Positions 1 through 4,570 of a DNA stretch of 6,510 nucleotides are shown piece after piece. Source of the stretch: Anaerolineales bacterium (lineage in GTDB: Bacteria > Chloroflexota > Anaerolineae > Anaerolineales > DRMV01). Position numbers and translations under genes: made by a program. The notes beneath the pieces are model-generated. The model searched no databases. It was not told the origin of the DNA and worked only from the letters and a program-made list of their open reading frames with translations. Numbering within the stretch: the first letter of the stretch is position 1; each line of letters starts with the position of its first letter. The stretch covers positions 1-6,510 of the forward strand of contig WGAK01000163.1 of assembly GCA_015494815.1 (NCBI GenBank). The letters run 5' to 3'.

Positions 1-2
1 AT

Positions 3-40
3 CACCGACACTCCTGCCCCAGGGGGCGTCATAGAGTATA
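3..40 (-). promoter_or_regulatory. Possible promoter -10 and ribosome binding site of a further leftward gene
   Basis: On the minus strand TATACT (40-35) is a good -10 match just after the short gene's stop, though the -35 region (TACGCC at 63-58) is poor. AGGAG at 15-11 lies five bases before a GTG at 5-3. Together these hint that another leftward gene begins at the window edge. Too little sequence is present to confirm it. Confidence 0.25.
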
Positions 41-50
41 CCGCGGCCCG

Positions 51-851
51 CTATGGAGGCGTAGGCGTGGGCGGCGCGGGCGTCGGCGTGGCCGTGGGTG
101 GCGCGGGCGTGGCGGTCGGCCCGGCCGCGGTGGGGGTGGCCGTGGGCGGCGCGCCCGTCGCCGTGGCCGTGGATGTGGCGCCCGGCGTGGCCGTGGGCGT
201 TGGGGTCGGCGTCGCCACCACGCGGATGAGCACCCACACGGGCTGGGCCGCGTCGTCGCCGACGCCGAACTCGGTGCCCTTGTCGGAGCGCAACTTCCAG
301 AAGCCCTGGTACTCGCCAGGGGTGGCGGGTGCCTGCATGGTCACACTGACATCCACCATATCGCCGGGCGGCACCACCCTGGGCAACGGCACCCGGTCGG
401 GCGCGCCCATTTGCTCGCCCCCGGCGAAGGCCAGCGCGAACCCCGTCGTCCAGGTGCAGGTGCCGCGGTTGATGAGCCGCCAGGTCTTGGTGAAGGTCGC
501 ACCGGGGGCCATCTCGGTGCCGTCGGGCACGGTGACATCCTGGACAAAGCCCGCGGCCAGGCAACGGGGCGTGGGTGTAGGGCGCGCGGTGGGGCTGGCC
601 GGCGGCGTAGGGCTCGTGAGGGACGGTGTAGGCGACACGACCGCAGGGGCCGACGCGACCGGTGAGACCGCGGTCTGCAACGCCTGGGAGGTCTGCAACG
701 CCTGGGTGAGGTACCCGGCCACATCGGGGGTGTACGCGGGAGCCGGCGCGCGGGCCAGCAAGCGCATGGCCGCCACGCCCGCGCCGCCGCACAGCAACAG
801 CGTGGCCAGAAAACCGGCCACGGCCCAGAGCAATTGCCGTTGACGCGTCAT
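51..851 (-). CDS. Membrane-anchored NBR1-Ig (four-tryptophan) domain protein, short paralogue
   Basis: This 266-residue protein has no assigned function. A short basic N-terminus (MTRQRQ) precedes a hydrophobic helix at about residues 8-29, so it is probably anchored with its bulk outside the cell. LLLC at 18-21 is a poor lipobox because Leu precedes Cys. A Pro/Ser/Thr spacer spans about 63-96. One NBR1-type Ig domain follows at 97-212. Its four signature tryptophans are W124, W134, W185 and W206, and C97 and C132 could form a disulfide. Residues 213-266 are a low-complexity Thr/Pro/Ala tail. The ATG at 851 is supported by AGGAGG at 857-862, five bases upstream. The gene lies 99 bp downstream of its larger paralogue and is probably co-transcribed with it. 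Oddly, the tail resembles a linker but ends at TAG with no further domain. In eukaryotic NBR1 this fold binds protein cargo; binding is only an inference here. Confidence 0.85.
   Translation of the reverse strand: MTRQRQLLWAVAGFLATLLLCGGAGVAAMRLLARAPAPAYTPDVAGYLTQALQTSQALQTAVSPVASAPAVVSPTPSLTSPTPPASPTARPTPTPRCLAAGFVQDVTVPDGTEMAPGATFTKTWRLINRGTCTWTTGFALAFAGGEQMGAPDRVPLPRVVPPGDMVDVSVTMQAPATPGEYQGFWKLRSDKGTEFGVGDDAAQPVWVLIRVVATPTPTPTATPGATSTATATGAPPTATPTAAGPTATPAPPTATPTPAPPTPTPP
54..215 (-). repeat. Low-complexity Thr/Pro-coding tract (C-terminal tail)
   Basis: This tract encodes the 54-residue tail, with recurring PTATP and PTPTP units. The plus strand is an imperfect G-rich repeat built on GGCGTGGCCGTGGGC-like units. 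Such DNA is prone to slippage and assembly error, so tail length and the position of the stop deserve caution. Confidence 0.75.
216..563 (-). repeat. Duplicated NBR1-Ig coding segment, copy in the short gene
   Basis: This 348-base segment encodes residues 97-212 and matches 1482-1829 without gaps at the protein level (about 69 of 116 residues identical by hand count). Similarity is visible in the DNA too: 475-540 matches 1741-1806 at about 55 of 66 positions, and 282-306 matches 1548-1572 at 23 of 25. This supports tandem gene duplication. Confidence 0.85.
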
Positions 852-902
852 CGCCTCCTCCTGGGGGGATATGGCCGGTGCGCGGCGCGCGACCGGCGCA
901 AA

Positions 903-939
903 GACGCGCGCGAAGGCCCCACGGGCCCCCGCGCGCGTC
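903..939 (-). terminator. GC-rich hairpin between the two surface-protein genes
   Basis: A 9-bp stem (GACGCGCGC 903-911 with GCGCGCGTC 931-939) encloses an inner GGCCC/GGGCC stem (915-919 with 923-927). It begins 12 bases after the stop of the upstream gene on the minus strand. Only three Ts follow the stem, so it is at best a weak terminator. It may reduce expression of the downstream paralogue or protect the upstream message from 3' decay. Confidence 0.45.
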
Positions 940-950
940 GGTGGTGGGGT

Positions 951-2198
951 TTACGGCACCAGCACCTTCGGTTCGACCCACACGGCCCAGTCCTGGGCCG
1001 AGGACCCGTTGGCCATGACCGCCAGCACCAGACGGATGGACTGCCCGGCCAGGGGGCTCAGGTCAATGTCAATGAATTGCAGGGTGCCGTCGCAGGTCTT
1101 GTGCCACTGGCCCAGGGGGTGCAACGTATCGCTTTCGTCGCGGTAGTTGACCTGGAAGATGACATCCCCGACGCCGCAACCGCCACCGCCCAGGGCCAGG
1201 AAGCCAATCTTGGCCTGGAAGTGGTACCCGTCCACCACCGTGATGGGCGGATACAGGCCGCTGATGGCACCGTCGTTCACCCACTGCGGGTGCGTTTCCA
1301 GAATTTGCGACGAGGTGGTGCCGTCTTCCAGCAGTTTGCCCGGCTGCGGCTTGACGAAGCCCCGGTCGTCATCGTCGGGCCCGTCAAAGGGCAAGACGCC
1401 CGCACCGCTGACCCACTGCGCGGAGGACGCGTCCTCATACAGGTTGTACACCGGCGGCGGAGGCGGCGGCAGGGTGGGCGCCACGACCTTGATTTCGACC
1501 CAAAAGGCCGTGTTGCGGTCTGCGCCAATGCCGAAGCCCTCGCCCCCGTCCGAGCGCAACTTCCAGTAGCCCTTGTACGTGCCCTCGTCCGCGGGGGCGG
1601 TCAGTTCCACGCTCACATCCACCGTCTCGCCGGGGTCCACCGCGTGGGGCAGGTTGACATCGGCCGGCCCGTTCATGTGGTCGCCGTGGTCGAAGTAGAC
1701 CTCGAAGGCCGTGGTCCAGGTGCACGAGCCCACATTGCGCAGCCGCCAGGTCTTGGTGAAAGTCTCACCGGGCGGGAAGGTCGTGCCGTCGGGCACGGTC
1801 ACATCCTTCACGAAACTCGCGGCCAGGCACGGGGGCGTGGCCGTCGGCACGGGCGTGGCGGTCGGAGCGGGGGTTGCCGTCGGCGCGGGCGTGGGAGGCA
1901 CCGCGGTGGACATCGGCGTCGGCGAAGCCGCGGGGCTGCCGCCCGCGGGCGGCGGGGAGCCCGCCGGGGTTGTCGCCGACGGCCCTCCGGCGCCGGGCGC
2001 GGGGGGCGTGGGGCTGAGCAGCGCCTGCAGCGTGGCCGCGGCCCAGGTCGCCACCTGCGCGTCCGAAACGCCCGTGGGGGTACCGGGGGCCGCGGTCATG
2101 CGCCGCCCCAAAAACACGGCCCCGGCCAGCAAGCCGCAAAGCAGCAACACTGCGGCCAGCCCGCCGCCAATCCAGAGCCATTTTTGCCGTGTGGACAT
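951..2198 (-). CDS. Membrane-anchored NBR1-Ig (four-tryptophan) domain protein with extra C-terminal beta domain
   Basis: This 415-residue protein has no assigned function. A basic start (MSTRQK) and hydrophobic helix at about 8-30 predict a membrane anchor with an outward-facing body. A Pro/Thr/Ala/Gly spacer (about 62-123) leads to an NBR1-type Ig domain at 124-239 with W151, W161, W212 and W233 and cysteines C124 and C159. A run of six prolines (about 244-249) then joins a C-terminal region (about 250-415). This region is rich in aromatic and alternating hydrophobic residues and ends in DWAVWVEPKV. It resembles a jelly-roll or carbohydrate-binding-like module, but I cannot name its family. 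C340 and C369 might pair. I chose the ATG at 2198: the GTG at 2204 sits inside the Shine-Dalgarno (AGGAGG, 2204-2209). It is the first gene of a probable two-gene leftward operon, divergent from groES. Adhesion or surface binding is plausible but unproven. Confidence 0.87.
   Translation of the reverse strand: MSTRQKWLWIGGGLAAVLLLCGLLAGAVFLGRRMTAAPGTPTGVSDAQVATWAAATLQALLSPTPPAPGAGGPSATTPAGSPPPAGGSPAASPTPMSTAVPPTPAPTATPAPTATPVPTATPPCLAASFVKDVTVPDGTTFPPGETFTKTWRLRNVGSCTWTTAFEVYFDHGDHMNGPADVNLPHAVDPGETVDVSVELTAPADEGTYKGYWKLRSDGGEGFGIGADRNTAFWVEIKVVAPTLPPPPPPVYNLYEDASSAQWVSGAGVLPFDGPDDDDRGFVKPQPGKLLEDGTTSSQILETHPQWVNDGAISGLYPPITVVDGYHFQAKIGFLALGGGGCGVGDVIFQVNYRDESDTLHPLGQWHKTCDGTLQFIDIDLSPLAGQSIRLVLAVMANGSSAQDWAVWVEPKVLVP
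1482..1829 (-). repeat. Duplicated NBR1-Ig coding segment, copy in the long gene
   Basis: This is the partner of 216-563, encoding residues 124-239 of the larger protein. The four tryptophans and both cysteines fall at identical offsets in the two copies. The sequence on either side diverges: the spacers differ in length, and only this copy is followed by another folded domain. Confidence 0.85.
1830..2015 (-). repeat. Low-complexity Pro/Thr/Ala/Gly-coding spacer tract
   Basis: The tract encodes the spacer between the membrane anchor and Ig domain of the larger protein, including repeated PTATP units near residues 104-121. It is likely an extended, disordered stalk that holds the Ig domain away from the membrane. 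The same type of tract recurs at 564-662 in the shorter gene. Confidence 0.7.
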
Positions 2199-2203
2199 TG
2201 CCA

Positions 2204-2209
2204 CCTCCT
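2204..2209 (-). promoter_or_regulatory. Shine-Dalgarno that fixes the start of the larger surface-protein gene
   Basis: AGGAGG on the minus strand lies five bases before the ATG at 2198-2196. The alternative GTG at 2204-2202 overlaps the last base of this element and would leave no usable spacing, so the ATG is preferred. Confidence 0.8.
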
Positions 2210-2226
2210 AAATCTGAAAAACCACA

Positions 2227-2267
2227 CGGCGGCCAACCGGACCTGCAGTCCGGCAGGGCGGCCGCCG
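2227..2267 (-). promoter_or_regulatory. Nested leader hairpin with downstream T-run, possible attenuator
   Basis: An outer 8-bp stem (CGGCGGCC 2227-2234 with GGCCGCCG 2260-2267) encloses an inner 6-bp stem (CCGGAC 2237-2242 with GTCCGG 2248-2253) around a 5-base loop. On the minus strand the structure is followed by TGTGG and five Ts (2221-2217), then AGATTT and the Shine-Dalgarno of the 951-2198 gene. A terminator-like element inside that gene's leader suggests attenuation or partial read-through. It could equally insulate the gene or stabilise the mRNA 5' end. No known riboswitch class is recognised. Confidence 0.5.
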
Positions 2268-2350
2268 CTCTCGTCCTATCCTCCCTCCTCAATCCCGCAA
2301 CTCCCCATGCAGCATCGCGAGCCCAGCCTGTTCAGGAGGGGCCTGCTTTC

Positions 2351-2378
2351 AGGATATCAGAGATTTGTTAAAAATCAA
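2351..2378 (-). promoter_or_regulatory. Candidate extended -10 promoter for the surface-protein genes
   Basis: Read on the minus strand, TTGATT (2378-2373) is followed after 16 bases by TATCCT (2356-2351), with a TG one base before the -10 (TGATATCCT), as in extended -10 promoters. Transcription would begin near 2344, leaving a leader of about 145 bases before the ATG at 2198. It lies back to back with the groES promoter, 21 bases apart. Both hexamers are imperfect, so confidence is moderate to low. Confidence 0.4.
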
Positions 2379-2399
2379 GCCCGGCCCCCAGGCCAAGGG

Positions 2400-2429
2400 T
2401 TGACGCCGCGTCTGGGGCTTGGCTAAGAT
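2400..2429 (+). promoter_or_regulatory. Sigma-70-type promoter for groES-groEL
   Basis: TTGACG at 2400-2405 and TAAGAT at 2424-2429 are separated by 18 bases and resemble the TTGACA/TATAAT consensus closely. Transcription would start near 2436, giving a leader of about 55 bases before the groES ATG. An AT-rich patch at about 2353-2377 lies just upstream and could act as an UP-like element. It is the best promoter match before groES that I found by eye. Confidence 0.65.
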
Positions 2430-2439
2430 AGGGGCGGTA

Positions 2440-2462
2440 ATGCAACATACCCTGCCTTGCAT
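2440..2462 (+). promoter_or_regulatory. Inverted repeat in the groES leader, candidate operator
   Basis: ATGCAA (2440-2445) and TTGCAT (2457-2462) are a perfect 6-bp inverted repeat with an 11-base spacer. It lies between the predicted transcription start and the groES Shine-Dalgarno, where the HrcA-bound CIRCE operator commonly sits. The arms do not match CIRCE (TTAGCACTC-N9-GAGTGCTAA). It may be a divergent operator or a leader stem; chance occurrence is possible. Confidence 0.3.
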
Positions 2463-2491
2463 GCCAATCTCAACGCGAAAAGGAGGGCAAG

Positions 2492-2794
2492 ATGGCCGTG
2501 AAACTGCAACCCCTGGCCAATCGGGTGGTGGTCAAGCCCATCGAGGAAGAAGAGCGCACGCCTTCGGGCCTGGTGTTGCCGGAAACCGCCAAGGAAAAGC
2601 CCCAGAAGGGTGAAGTGCTGGCGGTGGGCCCGGGTGAATGGAACGAGGACGGCGACGGCCGCATCCCCATGAGCGTGAAGGTGGGCGACAAGGTCATCTT
2701 CGCCAAGTACGCCGGCACCGAGGTCAAGGTGGACGGCGAGAAGTTGCTCATCCTGCGGGAGAGCGACATCCTGGCCATCGTGAGCGAAGACTAA
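2492..2794 (+). CDS. groES: GroES co-chaperonin (10 kDa chaperonin)
   Basis: GroES forms the seven-subunit lid that closes the GroEL cavity in the cytoplasm, in an ATP-dependent cycle. The protein has 100 residues, typical for the family. It opens with the conserved LQPLANRVVVKPIEEEE strand. The mobile loop carries GLVLP at 26-30, the hydrophobic segment that docks onto the GroEL apical domain. The roof loop lies at about 48-60, followed by the conserved VKVGDKVIFAKYAGTEVK core and the ILRESDILAIV end. AGGAGG at 2481-2486 lies five bases before the ATG. A TTGACG/TAAGAT promoter lies just upstream, and groEL follows after 55 bp, the usual groES-groEL order. No canonical CIRCE operator is seen upstream. 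There is no sign of truncation. Confidence 0.98.
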   Translation: MAVKLQPLANRVVVKPIEEEERTPSGLVLPETAKEKPQKGEVLAVGPGEWNEDGDGRIPMSVKVGDKVIFAKYAGTEVKVDGEKLLILRESDILAIVSED

Positions 2795-2835
2795 GGCACG
2801 GCATTGCCCTGCCCATACCCTGACCCAAGTTTGCC

Positions 2836-2845
2836 AAGGAGGTGA
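2836..2845 (+). promoter_or_regulatory. Extended Shine-Dalgarno of groEL
   Basis: AAGGAGGTGA is fully complementary to the usual 16S rRNA 3' end over ten bases and lies four bases before the groEL ATG. This is stronger than the groES site (AGGAGG) and fits the high translation expected of GroEL. Confidence 0.85.
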
Positions 2846-2849
2846 CCCT

Positions 2850-4484
2850 ATGGCTGCCAAGCAAATCGTATTCGCGGATGAAGCCCGCCAACGCTTGAAG
2901 AAAGGCATTGACATCCTGGCCAAAGCCGTGGCGACCACCCTGGGCCCCAAGGGCCGCAATGTGGCGCTGGACCGCAAGTTCGGCGCGCCTTCCATCACTC
3001 ACGACGGTGTGTCGGTGGCCAAGGAAATCGAACTGGAAGACCCCTTCGAGAACATGGGCGCGCAGTTGCTCAAAGAGGCCGCGACCAAGACCAACGACAT
3101 CGCGGGCGACGGCACCACCACTTCCACGGTGCTGGCCCACGCCATCGTGACCGAGGGCATGAAGGCCCTGGCCGCGGGTGCCAACGCCATGCTGCTCAAG
3201 CGCGGCATCGAGAAGGCCGCCAAGAAGGCCGCCGAGGCCATCAAGGACGCGGCCATTGAAATCAAGACCAAAGAGCAGATGGCGCATGTGGCCGCCATCT
3301 CGGCGCAGGATGAGGAAATCGGCAACCTGATTGCCGAGGTCTTCGAGAAGGTCGGCAACGACGGCGTCATCACCGTGGAAGAATCCAAGGGCCTGGAATT
3401 CGAGACCGAGTATGTCGAGGGTATGCAGTTCGACCGCGGCTACATCTCGCCGTACTTCATCACCGACCCCGAGAACATGGAGGCGGTGGTGGAGAACCCC
3501 TACATCCTGGTCTACGACAAGAAGATTTCCGCGGCCCAGGACCTGGTGCCCTTGCTGGAGAAACTGCTGCAAATCGGCAAGCGCGACCTGGTGATCATCG
3601 CCGAGGATGTGGAAGGCGAGGCCCTGGCGACTTTGGTGCTGAACAAACTGCGGGGCATCCTGAACGTGCTGGCCGTCAAGGCCCCCGGTTTCGGTGAGCG
3701 CCGCAAGGCCATGCTGCAAGACATCGCCATCTTGACCGGCGCGCAACTCATCTCCGAAGAAACCGGCCGCAAACTGGAAGGCGTGACCATCGAGGACCTG
3801 GGCCAGGCCGAAAAGGTCGTGTCCACCAAGGAAGACACCACCATCATCGGCGGCAAGGGCGACCCCGACATGATTAAGGCCCGCATCGAGCAAATCAAGG
3901 CCGAAATCGAACGGGCCACCAGCGACTACGACCGCGAGAAGTTGCAGGAGCGCCTGGCCAAGTTGGCCGGTGGTGTGGCCATCATCCGGGTGGGTGCGGC
4001 CACCGAGACCGAACTGAAAGAGAAGAAGCACCGGGTCGAGGACGCGGTGAGCGCCACCCGGGCCGCGGTGGAAGAGGGCATCGTGCCCGGCGGCGGCGTG
4101 GCTCTGCTCAACGCCATCGAAGCCCTGGAAGGCCTGAAGGGCGACAACGAGGACGAGCAGATGGGCATCAACAGCGTGCGCAAGGCCCTGAGCGTGCCCA
4201 TGCGCCTCATCGCCCAGAACGCGGGCGTGGACGGCTCGGTGGTGGTCGAGCATGTCAAGCGCCTGCAGGCCGAAAAGGGCAACAAGCGCATCGGCTACAA
4301 TGTCCTCAGCGAGAAATACGAGGACATGGTCGAGGCCGGCGTGATTGACCCGGCCAAGGTGACCCGGGGCGCGCTGGAGAACGCGGCGTCCATCGCGGGC
4401 ATGATTCTGACCACCGAGGCCCTCATCACCGATGTGCCCGAAGAAGAAAAGGGCGGCAACACCCCGCCTGCGCCCGAGTTCTAA
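2850..4484 (+). CDS. groEL: GroEL chaperonin (60 kDa)
   Basis: GroEL is the ATP-driven double-ring folding chamber of the cytoplasm, working with GroES. The 544-residue protein aligns closely with E. coli GroEL, and key residues keep the same numbers: LGPKGRN at 31-37 (nucleotide loop), D52, the GDGTTT loop with D87, and the catalytic D398. The family signature AAVEEGIVPGGG is at 405-416. The apical region includes KAPGFGERRK at 277-286. A full-strength Shine-Dalgarno (AAGGAGGTGA, 2836-2845) lies four bases before the ATG. It is the second gene of the groES-groEL operon, and a stem-loop terminator follows the stop. Unusually, the C-terminus ends EEEKGGNTPPAPEF and lacks the Gly-Gly-Met repeat tail of many bacterial GroELs. 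The gene is intact and clearly functional by sequence. Confidence 0.98.
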   Translation: MAAKQIVFADEARQRLKKGIDILAKAVATTLGPKGRNVALDRKFGAPSITHDGVSVAKEIELEDPFENMGAQLLKEAATKTNDIAGDGTTTSTVLAHAIVTEGMKALAAGANAMLLKRGIEKAAKKAAEAIKDAAIEIKTKEQMAHVAAISAQDEEIGNLIAEVFEKVGNDGVITVEESKGLEFETEYVEGMQFDRGYISPYFITDPENMEAVVENPYILVYDKKISAAQDLVPLLEKLLQIGKRDLVIIAEDVEGEALATLVLNKLRGILNVLAVKAPGFGERRKAMLQDIAILTGAQLISEETGRKLEGVTIEDLGQAEKVVSTKEDTTIIGGKGDPDMIKARIEQIKAEIERATSDYDREKLQERLAKLAGGVAIIRVGAATETELKEKKHRVEDAVSATRAAVEEGIVPGGGVALLNAIEALEGLKGDNEDEQMGINSVRKALSVPMRLIAQNAGVDGSVVVEHVKRLQAEKGNKRIGYNVLSEKYEDMVEAGVIDPAKVTRGALENAASIAGMILTTEALITDVPEEEKGGNTPPAPEF

Positions 4485-4504
4485 GCCCCGGCTCTTTGCC
4501 GAAC

Positions 4505-4541
4505 AAACCACCGAGGCCCCGTTTGGGGCCTCGGTTCGTTT
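4505..4541. terminator. Intrinsic terminator shared by groEL and the convergent HPr-EI gene
   Basis: A perfect 11-bp stem (4510-4520 with 4525-4535) closes a GTTT tetraloop. AAAC at 4505-4508 can pair with GTTT at 4538-4541 and extend the stem beyond a small internal loop. On the plus strand the stem is followed by TTCGTTTT; on the minus strand it is followed by a T-containing stretch (GGTTTGTTC). It starts 20 bases after the groEL stop and ends 29 bases beyond the minus-strand gene's stop. Placement and symmetry suggest it ends transcription from both sides, more efficiently for groEL. Confidence 0.9.
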
Positions 4542-4570
4542 TACGATGGATTTCGCCCTCGCCGCTCGCC

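Larger units (their letters stand above)
2199..2491. other. Divergent intergenic control region
   Basis: This 293-bp stretch separates the surface-protein genes from groES and contains no convincing gene. It holds the two back-to-back promoters, the leader hairpin and the groES-leader inverted repeat. Two short CCTG...CAGG hairpins also lie close together (2327-2336 and 2342-2353). An AT-rich patch at about 2353-2377 stands out from the GC-rich surroundings. Confidence 0.75.

Noticed and set aside
18..21. Lipoprotein signal (LLLC at residues 18-21 in both surface proteins)
   Set aside because: The residue before Cys is Leu, whereas a lipobox needs a small residue (Gly, Ala or Ser). An uncleaved anchor is more likely. 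The positions given are protein residues.
1..60. A frame overlapping the end of the short gene that reads ILYDAPWGRSVGD to the edge, possibly the missing domain after a frameshift
   Set aside because: Only about 17 residues are visible beyond the stop, and the likeness to the start of the paralogue's C-terminal domain (YNLYEDASS) is too weak to support a frameshift claim.
54..215. CRISPR-like or satellite repeat array on the plus strand
   Set aside because: The repeats are imperfect, lack regular unique spacers, and are explained by Thr/Pro codons on the minus strand.
60..215. G-quadruplex-forming tract
   Set aside because: G-triplets occur, but one connecting loop among the clearest four runs is about 15 bases, and the pattern is explained by coding for Thr/Pro repeats.
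2202..2204. GTG as start codon of the larger surface-protein gene
   Set aside because: It overlaps the Shine-Dalgarno; the ATG six bases downstream has correct spacing.
834..2426. A 530-codon open frame on the plus strand opposite the larger surface-protein gene
   Set aside because: Its Arg/Gly/His-rich composition is typical of a shadow frame, and it lacks a plausible ribosome binding site. The opposite strand encodes coherent domains with a good Shine-Dalgarno.
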